From positions 1-64,000 of the forward strand of contig JAZNVC010000001.1 in assembly GCA_045592625.1 (NCBI GenBank): DNA of 64,000 nt. The letters are read 5' to 3'. How positions within the stretch are numbered: the stretch's first letter is position 1; each line of letters begins with the position of its first letter. Source of the DNA: SIG607 sp045592625. GTDB lineage: Bacteria > Bacillota > Clostridia > Oscillospirales > Acutalibacteraceae. The translations under genes were made by a program, and so were the position numbers. Below are positions 43,703 through 53,069 of the stretch, in pieces. Below the pieces are notes generated by a model. That model was not told the DNA's origin. It saw only the letters and a list, made by a program, of their open reading frames with translations, and searched no databases.

Positions 43703-45667
43703 TTGCCATTTGCCAAGAATAAAAACACCCGAATAAATGCTCTTTCCTTTGTTCTTGCCTTTGTTATTGTCATAGGCAGTATAAGACTTTTTTCGCTGGG
43801 CGTTGTTAATGCAAATAAATATATAACCGAATCTGACGGCGTTACAATGCGTACGGCTGTACTAAAGGCGCCAAGAGGTGAAATTCTTGACAGTTGCGGC
43901 AGAGAAATTGCCGTAAACCGCGAGGGATATAACATCGTCTTTAACAGTGCCTATATAAATAAAGAAAAACTTAATGACACCATTTTGGTGCTATGTAAAT
44001 ATCTTACCGAAAGCGAAACCGAGTGGACCGATAAACTGCCCCTTGAAAAAAATGCTCCCTACGGTTATACCGAAGACCTCAACGACAGTTTTCTTGCCTC
44101 TATCGGTCTTGCCCATTACGCCACCAGCGACAACGTTTTCACAAAACTTACCGAAACCTATGATTTATCTTCCTATTCAAAGAAAGAAGCACGTATTATT
44201 ATGGGGGTAAGATACAGTATGCAGGCAATGGACTTTTCCATAGCCAACCCCTATATTTTTGCAGAGGACGTACCTGATTTTGTTATGCAAAAGGTCAGCG
44301 AAGCCCGTTTTCTGCTTGACGGTATTACGGTGGAAACCGTACCTTTCAGAGAGTACGTTGACACCGACCTTGCTCCTCACCTTATTGGTACCGTAGGTTC
44401 CATTTACGCTGAAGAATGGGAGGAGCTTAAGGACAAGGGCTATTCCTATAACGATAAGGTGGGAAAAAGCGGTATTGAAGCCTATGCCGAAGAAACACTT
44501 CACGGTACAGACGGCGAAATCACCTATTATATTGACCGCCAGGGAAATGTTATAAACAGCGTTATAACCAAAGAGCCTATTCCCGGTAAAACCGTAATAT
44601 TAAATCTTGATAAGGCTATACAGGATAACGTGCAATCGGCTCTTAGCGATACAATACGAAATCTTAACGCAAACGGCGGTCATTGTACAGGCGGTGCGGC
44701 GGTTGTTATGAACGTTAAAACAGGAGCAATTTATGCCTCTGCAAACCACCCCACCTTTGATATGAAAACCTATAAAGAAGATTATCAGTCTTTACTGGAT
44801 GCCCCCAACAATCCCCTTATCAACCGAGCTTTTCAAGGTATTTATCCTATAGGCTCTACCATAAAGCCCCTTGTTGCCATTGCAGGTATTGATAATCAGG
44901 TTTTAAACCCAAGCGAATATATTACCTGTCAGGGTAAATACAACTATTTCCACGACTACACCCCTTCCTGTATGAAGGTTCACGGCTCTATAGGGCTGAC
45001 AACCGCCCTTGCAAAGTCTTGTAACTATTACTTTTTTGAAACAGGCAGGCGGGTTGGTGCATCAAAGCTGACAAGTTATTTCCGTTCCTTCGGTCTTGGC
45101 TCTTTAACCGGGGTTGAGATTTCCGACAGTGCCGGAATTCTAGCCGACGTAAGCGAAGGCAGCGGTGATACTCTGCAGATATCCATTGGACAAAAAAACG
45201 CCTTTACACCCTTGCAGCTTGCCGTTTATACCTCTACCCTTGCCAACGGCGGAACAAGATACAAGGCAAAGCTTATTAACAGCATTGTATCCTATGATTT
45301 AAAGGAAACCTACCTTTCCTCAACGGGCGAAGTGGCTGAGCAGATTAAAATAAGCGATACGGCTTTGACGGCTGTTAAAAAGGGTATGCTGTCGGTTACC
45401 GAAGACGGTACGGGAAGCAGCGTATTTTCCCACTATGCCATAAAGGTAGGCGGTAAAACGGGTACCAGTCAGAACAAAGGAATTGACCACAGCGTATTTA
45501 TTGCCTTTGCCCCCTTTGAAAATCCCGAAATTGCCATTGCCGTTGTTTTGGAGCACGGAAATTCGGGTTATGCCGCAGGTAGTATTGTTAAAGCGGCACT
45601 GGATGCATATTTCTTTTCAGGAGAAATATCGGTGGATAATATTCCCAATTATACCCCTTTAAGATAA
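43703..45667 (+). CDS. Elongation-specific penicillin-binding protein 2 (transpeptidase)
   Basis: 654 aa, class B PBP. One N-terminal membrane helix (about 12-33), dimerisation domain with APRGEILDSCGREIA, then transpeptidase domain with active-site STIK (about 385), SCN (about 438) and KTGTS (about 584). Cross-links peptidoglycan in the Rod complex with mreBCD just upstream. The start is most likely TTG at 43703, after the GAGGTGA ribosome site; a GTG nine bases earlier is part of that site. Confidence 0.93.
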   Translation: MPFAKNKNTRINALSFVLAFVIVIGSIRLFSLGVVNANKYITESDGVTMRTAVLKAPRGEILDSCGREIAVNREGYNIVFNSAYINKEKLNDTILVLCKYLTESETEWTDKLPLEKNAPYGYTEDLNDSFLASIGLAHYATSDNVFTKLTETYDLSSYSKKEARIIMGVRYSMQAMDFSIANPYIFAEDVPDFVMQKVSEARFLLDGITVETVPFREYVDTDLAPHLIGTVGSIYAEEWEELKDKGYSYNDKVGKSGIEAYAEETLHGTDGEITYYIDRQGNVINSVITKEPIPGKTVILNLDKAIQDNVQSALSDTIRNLNANGGHCTGGAAVVMNVKTGAIYASANHPTFDMKTYKEDYQSLLDAPNNPLINRAFQGIYPIGSTIKPLVAIAGIDNQVLNPSEYITCQGKYNYFHDYTPSCMKVHGSIGLTTALAKSCNYYFFETGRRVGASKLTSYFRSFGLGSLTGVEISDSAGILADVSEGSGDTLQISIGQKNAFTPLQLAVYTSTLANGGTRYKAKLINSIVSYDLKETYLSSTGEVAEQIKISDTALTAVKKGMLSVTEDGTGSSVFSHYAIKVGGKTGTSQNKGIDHSVFIAFAPFENPEIAIAVVLEHGNSGYAAGSIVKAALDAYFFSGEISVDNIPNYTPLR

Positions 45668-45696
45668 TTGACAACATATGGTGCTTATGATATAAT
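45668..45696 (+). promoter_or_regulatory. Perfect-consensus sigma-A promoter of minD-mgsA
   Basis: TTGACA (45668-45673), 17 bp, TATAAT (45691-45696). The -35 begins right after the pbp2 stop codon. Confidence 0.9.
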
Positions 45697-45727
45697 AAAT
45701 CGATTAATTTGGAGGTGTAAGCCCTTT

Positions 45728-46462
45728 ATGAATAATGTTTTTGCCATAACCTCAGGCAAAGGCGGTGTGGGTAAATCTACCGTTGCATCCTGCCTGGCGG
45801 CTGCCGCAGAAAAGCTTAACAAAAAGGTAGTGCTTATTGACCTTGATGAAGGTCTCAGGTGTCTTGACATTATGCTTGGGATAAGCGAAAATATACTTTT
45901 TGATATTTCCGATGTTTTAAAGGGCGAAGACCTTTTTAACGCTCTTTACAAAATACCCGAAAAAGAAAATCTTTATCTTCTCCCTGCACCGTCTAAAAGG
46001 GATATGATAAACCAGGATGATTTTGGCACTTTAATAAGAAAACTTGCAGAAGAATTTGATGCGGTTTTTGTTGATTTTCCTGCAGGAATTGATATGCGAC
46101 TTTATAGACAGTTGCCTGATACCACCCAGTTTATAACCGTTACCGGTCCCGACCCCGTAAGCATAAGGGATGCAGGTTTTATCGCCGACAGTCTTTGCGA
46201 TATAGGAAAGGTACATAACCGCCTGATAATTAACCGCTTTGACTATTCTTACATTAAAAGCGGTGTATATAGCGGAATTGACGATATTATCGATTCTTCC
46301 CGAGTAAGACTTATCGGTATTATTCCAAATGACCAAAATCTTCCTCTTGCTCAGGCAAAGGGTAGGCTTTGTAAAAAAGGAAAGGCAGTAAAGGCTATTA
46401 ACAGAATAATCAAACGTCTTTACGGCGAGGATATTCGTCTGCCCAGACCTAAAAAAATATAA
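45728..46462 (+). CDS. minD: Septum-site determining ATPase MinD
   Basis: 244 aa. Deviant Walker A SGKGGVGKST, LIDLDEGLRCLDIMLG, VDFPAGID switch II, and a C-terminal basic amphipathic stretch (AVKAINRIIKRLYG) suited to membrane binding. MinD places the division site with MinC, and with MinE or a DivIVA-linked partner. Neither minC nor minE is next to it, unlike the usual mre-min cluster. The ATG at 45728 follows GGAGGTG at a long 11-bp spacing; the frame upstream holds the promoter. Confidence 0.92.
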   Translation: MNNVFAITSGKGGVGKSTVASCLAAAAEKLNKKVVLIDLDEGLRCLDIMLGISENILFDISDVLKGEDLFNALYKIPEKENLYLLPAPSKRDMINQDDFGTLIRKLAEEFDAVFVDFPAGIDMRLYRQLPDTTQFITVTGPDPVSIRDAGFIADSLCDIGKVHNRLIINRFDYSYIKSGVYSGIDDIIDSSRVRLIGIIPNDQNLPLAQAKGRLCKKGKAVKAINRIIKRLYGEDIRLPRPKKI

Positions 46463-46493
46463 AAACACATAATACTAAGAGAGGATGTAATAT

Positions 46494-46892
46494 ATGAATA
46501 TTGCCTTAATTGCACATGACGCCAAGAAAGAACTTATGGTACAGTTCTGTATCGCTTACTGCGGTATCTTGTCACGACATACACTTTTAGCCACCGGTGC
46601 AACGGGTAAAACCGTCAATGAAGCTACAGGGCTTAATATCATCCGCTTCTTAGGCGGAAGTCAGGGCGGAAGTCAGCAGATAGCTTCTCGCATCGGCTGT
46701 AACGAAATTGACCTTGTTCTTCTTTTCAGAGACCCGCTTAACCCCAAGCCCCATGAACCCGATGAAACAGCGTTACTTCGTCTTTGCGACGTTCACAACA
46801 TTCCGGTTGCTACCAATATTGCCACCGCCGAAATGCTTATTCACGGACTTGAACGCGGCGACCTTGACTGGCGTGAATATGTTAAAAACTAA
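46494..46892 (+). CDS. mgsA: Methylglyoxal synthase
   Basis: 132 aa. IALIAHDAKKELM start, ATGATGKT phosphate site, GGSQGG, catalytic Asp in LFRDPL, and the NIPVATNIATAE tail. Converts dihydroxyacetone phosphate to methylglyoxal, a glycolysis overflow route. GAGGATG ribosome site. Lies behind minD as in many clostridia. Confidence 0.97.
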   Translation: MNIALIAHDAKKELMVQFCIAYCGILSRHTLLATGATGKTVNEATGLNIIRFLGGSQGGSQQIASRIGCNEIDLVLLFRDPLNPKPHEPDETALLRLCDVHNIPVATNIATAEMLIHGLERGDLDWREYVKN

Positions 46893-46929
46893 AAGAACTT
46901 TACAGCTCTTTTTTATCGGAGGATTATAA

Positions 46930-48186
46930 ATGAATGAGATTAACCGTGCAATAAAGGGTACAAATGACGTTTTGCCTGAGGAAAGTCACGTTTGGCAATT
47001 CGTTGAAAGAAAAATGCTGGAAACTGCCGCCCTTTACGGCTTTAAAGAAATAAGGGTTCCTGTTTTCGAGCATACCGAGGTTTTCCAGAGAAGCGTGGGT
47101 GACACAACCGACGTCGTTCAAAAGGAAATGTATACCTTTAATGATAAAGGCGGAAGAAGCATTACCCTTCGCCCCGAACTTACTGCAGGGGTTATAAGAA
47201 GCGTTATTGAAAACGGTCTTTATAATCAAAGCCTACCTCAAAAGGTTTGCTATATAGGCGGATGCTATCGCTACGAAAAGCCTCAGGCAGGCAGACTTAG
47301 AGAATTTCATCAGTTCGGTGTTGAATGTATAGGTGCATCTGCACCGAGTGCCGATGCCGAGGTTATTTCTCTTGCAAACAGCGTATTAACATCTATTGGT
47401 CTTGATAAGCTTTCTCTCGAAATCAATTCTATCGGATGTCCTACCTGCCGTGCTGTCTACCACAAGGCATTAAAGACTTATTTTGAGAGCAAAAAGGAAA
47501 ATCTCTGCGAAACCTGTAAAGACCGTCTTGACAGAAATCCCATGAGAATTCTTGACTGCAAATCTCCCGTTTGTTCCGATATTGCAAAGGATGCTCCCGT
47601 AATGATAAACTATCTTTGCGATGACTGTGCAAACCACTTTGAAGCGGTTAAAGCGGGACTTAATGAAATGGGCATTGAATATACAGTTAATCCCACCATT
47701 GTGAGAGGACTCGACTACTATACAAGAACAGTTTTTGAGTTTATAAGCGGTGATATAGGTGCTCAGTCCACCGTTTGCGGCGGCGGAAGATACGACGGTC
47801 TTATGGAGCAAATGGGTGCTCCTGCAACCGCTTCCCTTGGCTTTGCAATGGGAATTGAACGTCTTTTACTTGTTCTTAAATCAAATGAAAAAGAAATCGG
47901 TGAAAAACCCGTTTGTGATATTTATATTGCTCCAATGGGCGAAAAAGCAACCCTTAAGGCTTTGGCTATTTGTTCGGGCCTTCGAGAAAAGGGCTTTTCT
48001 GCACAAACAGATATTTGCGGCAGAGGTCTTAAAGCACAAATGCGTTATGCAAACAAAATCGGTGCACGTTACAGCATAGTGCTGGGCGATAATGAGCTTG
48101 AAAGCGGCTCTGCACGTATTAAAAATATGGAAACCGGCGAAGAAAACGAAATTACCCTAAAGAGTATTTCCACAGCATTAAAGTGA
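46930..48186 (+). CDS. hisS: Histidyl-tRNA synthetase
   Basis: 418 aa class II synthetase. Motif 1 around IRVPVFEHTEVFQRSVG, motif 2 CYIGGCYRYEKPQAGRLREFHQFG, histidine-specific VRGLDYYTRTVFE, motif 3 GFAMGIERLLL and the anticodon-binding C-terminal domain. GGAGGA ribosome site; 10 bp before aspS. No T-box leader is seen. Confidence 0.98.
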   Translation: MNEINRAIKGTNDVLPEESHVWQFVERKMLETAALYGFKEIRVPVFEHTEVFQRSVGDTTDVVQKEMYTFNDKGGRSITLRPELTAGVIRSVIENGLYNQSLPQKVCYIGGCYRYEKPQAGRLREFHQFGVECIGASAPSADAEVISLANSVLTSIGLDKLSLEINSIGCPTCRAVYHKALKTYFESKKENLCETCKDRLDRNPMRILDCKSPVCSDIAKDAPVMINYLCDDCANHFEAVKAGLNEMGIEYTVNPTIVRGLDYYTRTVFEFISGDIGAQSTVCGGGRYDGLMEQMGAPATASLGFAMGIERLLLVLKSNEKEIGEKPVCDIYIAPMGEKATLKALAICSGLREKGFSAQTDICGRGLKAQMRYANKIGARYSIVLGDNELESGSARIKNMETGEENEITLKSISTALK

Positions 48187-48196
48187 GGTAACAAAA

Positions 48197-49981
48197 ATGG
48201 CACTTGACAGAATGGACTCATTAAAACGTACACACTACTGCGGTACGCTTCGTGTTGAAGATGAAGGTAAAGAGGTAGTAGTATGCGGATGGACACAGCG
48301 TCAGAGAGACTTAGGCAGTCTTATATTTATAGACCTTAGAGACAGAACAGGCATTATCCAGCTTGCCTTTGACGAAAAAACTCAAAAAGAGATTTTTGAA
48401 AAGGCAGCCACCGTCAGAAGTGAATTTGTGCTTATGGCTCAGGGTAAGGTTCGCCGCCGTTCCTCTGTTAATAAGGAAATCCTCACAGGTGAAATCGAGG
48501 TTGAGGTTACTACCCTTAAAATTTTAGGCAAAGCCGAAACCCCTCCCTTTGATATAACAAGCGATACAAAGGCAAATGAAGAACTCCGTCTTAAATACCG
48601 CTATCTTGATTTGAGACGTGAAAAACTCCAAAAGAACATTATGACCCGTCATCGCATTGCAAAGGTTACACGGGACTACTTTGATGAAAACGGATTTTTG
48701 GAAATAGAAACTCCTACTCTTATTAAATCTACTCCCGAGGGTGCCAGAGACTATCTTGTTCCCTCCCGTATCCATCACGGAAGTTTTTATGCTCTTCCCC
48801 AATCTCCTCAGCTTTATAAACAGCTTTTAATGCTTTCGGGCTTTGACCGTTACGTACAGCTTGCCCGTTGCTACCGTGACGAAGATTTACGTGCCGACCG
48901 TCAGCCTGAGTTTACTCAGATTGATATGGAAATGTCCTTTGTGGAAATGGAAGACATTTTTGCTGTTGCAGAGGGCTATATGAAGCGTCTGTTTAAGGAA
49001 ATTTTAAATGTTGACCTTACCCTTCCTCTGCCCCGTCTTAAGTTTAACGACGCTATGGAGCAGTACGGCTCCGATAAGCCCGATATCCGTTTCGATATGA
49101 AGATTATCGACCTTAGCGACACTGTAAAGGATTGCGGTTTTTCCGTATTTGCCGACACCGTTAAGAACGGCGGCAGTGTAAGAGCAATTTGTGCTAAGGG
49201 CGGTGCAAACCTTTACACAAGAAAAGAAATTGATAAATTAACCGAAGAAGCAAAGGGTATGGGTGCAAAAGGTCTTGCCTTTATACGTTTTGCAGAGGAT
49301 ACCCCCACCTGTGCGTTCTCTAAATTCTTAAGCCAAGACGAATTTAAGGCTGTTTTAGATAAGACAGGCTGCGAAAAGGGCGACGTTGTATTTATTATTG
49401 CCGACAAAAAACGTCTTGCTCTGTCGGTACTGGGTAATCTTCGACTTACCGTTGCAAAACGTCTTGAAATTATACCCGACACCTATGCACCCCTCTGGAT
49501 TACAGAATTTCCCTTCTTTGAGTATAATGAAGATACTGGCAACTGGGATGCTATGCATCATCCCTTCACCTCTCCTCTTGACGAGTGCATCCCCTATCTT
49601 GAAAGCCAGCCCGACAAGGTTTATGCAAAGGCTTACGACCTTGTAATGAACGGCATTGAGCTTTCCAGCGGTTCTATAAGAATTACCGACCCCGCACTTC
49701 AGAATCAAATGTTTAAAGCACTTGGCCTTACCGATGACCAGGCACACGAAAAGTTCGGTTTCTTAACCGATGCCTTCCGTTTTGGTGCTCCCCCGCACGG
49801 CGGTCTTGCAATAGGTCTTGACAGAATTTGTATGCTTCTTACCGAAAGCGAAAGTCTTAGAGACGTAGTTGCATTCCCCAAGGTAAGCAACTGCAGCGAA
49901 CTTATGTCGGGTGCTCCCGGCACGGTAGACACCGCCCAGCTTAACGACCTTGCAATTAAGGTTATAAAGGAAGACAAGTAA
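48197..49981 (+). CDS. aspS: Aspartyl-tRNA synthetase
   Basis: 594 aa, bacterial type. N-terminal OB fold (VVVCGWTQRQRDLGSLIFIDLRD), class II motif 1 (FLEIETPTLIKSTPEGARDY), flipping loop region LPQSPQLYKQLLM, motif 2 CYRDEDLRADRQPEFTQID, inserted GAD domain (about 280-420), motif 3 GGLAIGLDRICMLL. It is paired with hisS, a common Firmicutes order. Discriminating versus non-discriminating type cannot be decided here. Confidence 0.98.
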   Translation: MALDRMDSLKRTHYCGTLRVEDEGKEVVVCGWTQRQRDLGSLIFIDLRDRTGIIQLAFDEKTQKEIFEKAATVRSEFVLMAQGKVRRRSSVNKEILTGEIEVEVTTLKILGKAETPPFDITSDTKANEELRLKYRYLDLRREKLQKNIMTRHRIAKVTRDYFDENGFLEIETPTLIKSTPEGARDYLVPSRIHHGSFYALPQSPQLYKQLLMLSGFDRYVQLARCYRDEDLRADRQPEFTQIDMEMSFVEMEDIFAVAEGYMKRLFKEILNVDLTLPLPRLKFNDAMEQYGSDKPDIRFDMKIIDLSDTVKDCGFSVFADTVKNGGSVRAICAKGGANLYTRKEIDKLTEEAKGMGAKGLAFIRFAEDTPTCAFSKFLSQDEFKAVLDKTGCEKGDVVFIIADKKRLALSVLGNLRLTVAKRLEIIPDTYAPLWITEFPFFEYNEDTGNWDAMHHPFTSPLDECIPYLESQPDKVYAKAYDLVMNGIELSSGSIRITDPALQNQMFKALGLTDDQAHEKFGFLTDAFRFGAPPHGGLAIGLDRICMLLTESESLRDVVAFPKVSNCSELMSGAPGTVDTAQLNDLAIKVIKEDK

Positions 49982-49987
49982 AAAAAT

Positions 49988-50018
49988 AAGCATCAACAAA
50001 AATTTTTGTTGATGCTTT
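49988..50018. terminator. Bidirectional terminator between convergent genes
   Basis: Perfect palindrome AGCATCAACAAAAA/TTTTTGTTGATGCT with T-run on plus and A-run before it; ends aspS and the minus-strand gene. Confidence 0.9.
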
Positions 50019-50023
50019 TAATT

Positions 50024-50935
50024 TTATTTTTTTGCTTTTTTAGCCTTTTTTGCGGCTCGTTTTTCTTCCTTTGCCCTTTTAATATCGGCAATATACGGGG
50101 TTTCCTTTATAACCTTTTCGGGTTCGGGCTTAACCTCTAAAAGTTCGGGGTGAGCAAGTAAATGGCGGAATCTCTTAAATGCTTTGGAATAGTAAAGACC
50201 TGAGCATATTCTTTCGTCCATCACACAGCCAAAGGGCATACACTTTTCAAAAACAATTTCTCCGCCTTTTCTGGTTGGAACCTCTCTGGAATTACCCATA
50301 GCCAGAAACACACTTGTTGTTCCGAAATTATAAATATGATGATAAATGTGATTCGTTCTTATACTTGCAAGGTTCGTTATGCCCATAGTTGCGTGGAAAG
50401 GAGAGGCTTCAATAACCGAATAGGGCAGTAACCCGTGTTTATCAAGCCATTTAAAAATTTTAACACCGAAATAAAGAAGTCCGGGGATTTTTAAAAGTAT
50501 GCTTACCAGCTTGTCGGTCTTGTTATTGTCACCTGACTGACGGTTGGTGGATACATATTCGTTAATTTTGTCGTTAATTTCAAAAATGGTATCAGACGGG
50601 TCGCATTTGATTTTAGACATTGTGCCCTCGTCGGAATCATTTTTAAGAACAACCATAGAAATAGCAAGTTCTTTTCTTGTATAAATACGTCTGTTTACAA
50701 TAAAACGGTTAAGATAAGGAAATTCGCCGACAATTCTTACATATGCAGCCATAATAAGTGCCATATGGCTCATAGAAATACCCTCTTTACGTTTTGCATT
50801 AAGGTATTTTTGCATAGGCTCAAGGGGGATATCAATTTCTGTCATATTAAGAGCGTCGCAACGGTCAACCATTATATGTGGAACGACGGCATATTCACCC
50901 GTCATATTAGTTATTTTCTTTCCGTCAGGTCTCAT
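50024..50935 (-). CDS. CAT-fold acyltransferase-like protein with altered active site
   Basis: 303 aa resembling the catalytic domain of 2-oxoacid dehydrogenase E2 and chloramphenicol acetyltransferase: MSHMALIMAAYVRIVGEFPYLNRF matches the first core helix and strand, and the C-terminal LLAHPELLEVKP matches the E2 tail. At the active-site motif DHRVxDG the protein reads DERICSG, so the catalytic His and the Asp are missing. No lipoyl or peripheral-subunit domain; a Lys/Ala-rich tail of about 25 residues ends the chain. Probably not a working acyltransferase; a binding or regulatory role is possible. Own promoter. Confidence 0.7.
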   Translation of the reverse strand: MRPDGKKITNMTGEYAVVPHIMVDRCDALNMTEIDIPLEPMQKYLNAKRKEGISMSHMALIMAAYVRIVGEFPYLNRFIVNRRIYTRKELAISMVVLKNDSDEGTMSKIKCDPSDTIFEINDKINEYVSTNRQSGDNNKTDKLVSILLKIPGLLYFGVKIFKWLDKHGLLPYSVIEASPFHATMGITNLASIRTNHIYHHIYNFGTTSVFLAMGNSREVPTRKGGEIVFEKCMPFGCVMDERICSGLYYSKAFKRFRHLLAHPELLEVKPEPEKVIKETPYIADIKRAKEEKRAAKKAKKAKK

Positions 50936-50982
50936 AAAAAAGCTCCTTACTTTTTAACAAATTGTGAACAGTTGTCCTCTAT

Positions 50983-51011
50983 AGGATACTACAAAATGTC
51001 GGAAAAGTCAA
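50983..51011 (-). promoter_or_regulatory. Sigma-A promoter of the CAT-fold gene
   Basis: TTGACT (51006-51011), 17 bp, TATCCT (50983-50988) on the minus strand; AAGGAG ribosome site before the ATG. Confidence 0.65.
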
Positions 51012-51076
51012 TATTATGTCTGTTTTTGTCTTTCTCTACTGTTTAGCAATTAACTCTACCCACGGTAGAAAAGCCC

Positions 51077-51105
51077 TTGATTTGAGGGTTAAACAATGGT
51101 ATAAT
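51077..51105 (+). promoter_or_regulatory. Sigma-A promoter of the XRE regulator gene
   Basis: TTGATT (51077-51082), 17 bp, TATAAT (51100-51105). A short inverted repeat CTACC-CAC-GGTAG (51056-51067) lies upstream and might be an operator. Confidence 0.75.
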
Positions 51106-51145
51106 ATATGTAAATCAAATAATAATTATTAAAGGATGGTATTTT

Positions 51146-51745
51146 TTGAAGGAACTTAAAGCTATAATTGCAGAGAATATTACGGTTCTCAGAAAGTCAC
51201 GCTTAATGACACAGAGCGATTTGGCAGTAAAGCTTAACTACTCCGATAAAGCCGTTTCAAAATGGGAAAGAGGCGAATCGGTTCCCGATATAACCGTTTT
51301 AAAAACAATCGCCGACCTTTTCGGTGTGACCGTGGATTATCTTTTGACAGAAGACCACAAGGTTTATAAAGAGGAGCGTAGAGAGGTTAGAAAACGCAAA
51401 AAGCATAACCGACTGTTTATTACGCTTTTAAGTGTTGTTGCTGTTTGGCTTGCCGCTGTATTAATTTTCCTTAATTTTGATAGTTTTTTAAGCGACTTAA
51501 ACGGTAAATGGCTGGTATTTGTTTATGCCGTTCCTGTTTCGGCAATAGTGGCAGTGATTTTTAACTGTATATGGGGAAAACGCATTTTTAATATTATACT
51601 TTCATCAATACTTTGCTGGTCGCTGATTTCAAGCATATACCTAACGGTGCTTATTAGTTCAAACAGTAATAAGTGGTTGCTTTTTGTACTGGGAGTACCC
51701 ATTCAAATAATGCTTCTTTTATGGTCAAGGCTTCATTTTAAGTAA
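51146..51745 (+). CDS. XRE-family regulator with membrane domain
   Basis: 199 aa: helix-turn-helix of the Cro/C1 type (about 8-62; SDLAVKLNYSDKAVSKWERGESVPD), then a basic linker and four hydrophobic segments (about 88-195). Such HTH-plus-membrane proteins are common in Firmicutes and may sense envelope state. Starts with TTG after AAAGGATGG. The regulated genes are unknown; the small membrane protein just downstream has a separate promoter. Confidence 0.85.
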   Translation: MKELKAIIAENITVLRKSRLMTQSDLAVKLNYSDKAVSKWERGESVPDITVLKTIADLFGVTVDYLLTEDHKVYKEERREVRKRKKHNRLFITLLSVVAVWLAAVLIFLNFDSFLSDLNGKWLVFVYAVPVSAIVAVIFNCIWGKRIFNIILSSILCWSLISSIYLTVLISSNSNKWLLFVLGVPIQIMLLLWSRLHFK

Positions 51746-51748
51746 GCA

Positions 51749-51777
51749 TTGATTTTTTAAAAGGTTTGTGGTACAAT
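51749..51777 (+). promoter_or_regulatory. Sigma-A promoter of the 60-aa membrane protein
   Basis: TTGATT (51749-51754), 17 bp, TACAAT (51772-51777). Confidence 0.7.
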
Positions 51778-51810
51778 AAATAAAAACAATGTCAGGAGGA
51801 CCCATAGATT

Positions 51811-51993
51811 ATGAGAAAATTAACTGTTACAGAAAAAGTTTTAATGACCGCCGGTGCTATTGTTATTGCAGGCGCAGCAGCAATTGGTATAGCCACTCTT
51901 ATTAAGAAGAAGAAAGAACAAAACGGCGAAATTAAAGAACTTGTTATTGACTCTGACGAACTCGAAGAAGAAGAAAACCAAATCGAAGAATAA
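51811..51993 (+). CDS. Small single-pass membrane protein, 60 aa
   Basis: One Ala/Ile-rich membrane helix (about 10-30), a lysine cluster (KKKKEQ) and an acidic tail (DSDELEEEENQIEE). GGAGGA ribosome site, own promoter and terminator make it a convincing gene. No family recognised. Confidence 0.75.
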   Translation: MRKLTVTEKVLMTAGAIVIAGAAAIGIATLIKKKKEQNGEIKELVIDSDELEEEENQIEE

Positions 51994-52007
51994 AATGCAC
52001 TTTAATA

Positions 52008-52045
52008 GGGCTGTCTCACAAAATCAGTGAGGCAGCCCCTTTATT
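52008..52045. terminator. Terminator between convergent genes
   Basis: GGGCTGTCTCAC/GTGAGGCAGCCC stem followed by T-rich sequence on plus; the same stem also serves manA on minus. Confidence 0.75.
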
Positions 52046-52056
52046 TCATCTTTTAT

Positions 52057-53001
52057 TTACGGACAATAACTTATCATTGCAGAAAAGTTTCCCTTTAAAA
52101 GCGTTTCGCCGCAGTCGGCGGGAACAAAGAAGGTATCAAATTGATTAAAGGGCATACCCTCTATTTCACCGCTTCCCTCAATTATAAACACGCATACAAA
52201 ACTATCATTAGGAACAATATTATACTGTCCGTTGATATCAAGTTTTACCGCCTCGAAATAGGAACAAGATGAAAGCAAGGTTTTTGTGCCGCTAGGTATA
52301 ATCTCCTTGTTTTTTTCTTTTTCTTCTTTCATTGGGGTAAGGTTTGACACCTTAACTGCCTTTTCTATGTGAAGCTCTCTGGGTTTTCCGTCGGCACCAA
52401 CTCTGTTATAATCGTAAACACGGTATGTAACGTTGGAATTTTGTTGAACCTCTGCAATTAAAAGTCCTGCACCAATAGCGTGAATTGTACCGGACGGAAT
52501 AAAATAACTCTCGCCCTTTTTGCAAGGCACAAATCGAAGCACGTCCTCAATTTTATTCTGCTCTATTGCATTTTGCAATTCTTCCTTTGTGCAGTCCTTT
52601 TTTACTCCGTAATAGATTCCTGCACCCTCTTTAGCATCAAGTATATACCACATTTCAGTTTTTCCGTACTGACCTTCATTTTTAAGTGCAAATTGGTCAC
52701 TTGGATGCACCTGAATAGAGAGGCTTTTTTCGGCATCAATGATTTTAAGCATCTGCGGGAACATTTCAAAAGCGGCGGCTTTTTTTCCAAGAGCTTTTTC
52801 TCCTAAAATGTCAACGGCTTCAGTAAGGCTTTTTCCCGAAAGGATTCCGCCGTCAACTATGCTCTGACCGTCCTTATGGGTGGAAAGTACCCACGCTTCC
52901 GCAACAATGTCCATATCCTTAATGCCAAATTTGTTTTTTACAATAGTTCCGCCCCAAAGGTAATCCTTAAAAGCGGGAGAAAGTCTTAAAATTTCGCTCA
53001 T
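52057..53001 (-). CDS. manA: Mannose-6-phosphate isomerase (class I, short type)
   Basis: 314 aa cupin metalloenzyme, interconverts mannose 6-phosphate and fructose 6-phosphate. KDYLWGGTIVKNKFG start, zinc-site SLSIQVHPSDQFA with the following KTEMWYIL, and GTIHAIGAGLLIAEVQQ. Length fits the short Bacillus-type enzymes. Own promoter. The phage cassette transcribed from upstream has no clear terminator before it. Confidence 0.93.
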   Translation of the reverse strand: MSEILRLSPAFKDYLWGGTIVKNKFGIKDMDIVAEAWVLSTHKDGQSIVDGGILSGKSLTEAVDILGEKALGKKAAAFEMFPQMLKIIDAEKSLSIQVHPSDQFALKNEGQYGKTEMWYILDAKEGAGIYYGVKKDCTKEELQNAIEQNKIEDVLRFVPCKKGESYFIPSGTIHAIGAGLLIAEVQQNSNVTYRVYDYNRVGADGKPRELHIEKAVKVSNLTPMKEEKEKNKEIIPSGTKTLLSSCSYFEAVKLDINGQYNIVPNDSFVCVFIIEGSGEIEGMPFNQFDTFFVPADCGETLLKGNFSAMISYCP

Positions 53002-53032
53002 AACCGTACCTATCCTTGTGGTTTATGAGTAA

Positions 53033-53061
53033 ATTATACTACAAAATTCCCCCTCTTTCAA
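53033..53061 (-). promoter_or_regulatory. Sigma-A promoter of manA
   Basis: TTGAAA (53056-53061), 17 bp, TATAAT (53033-53038) on the minus strand. Confidence 0.8.
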
Positions 53062-53069
53062 GCCGAAAA

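Noticed and set aside
46893..46929. T-box leader for hisS-aspS
   Set aside because: The gap before hisS is 37 bp and shows no specifier or antiterminator structure.
52008..52045. GGGCTGTCTCAC palindrome resembling an insertion-sequence end
   Set aside because: No transposase or target duplication nearby; it works as a terminator between two convergent genes.
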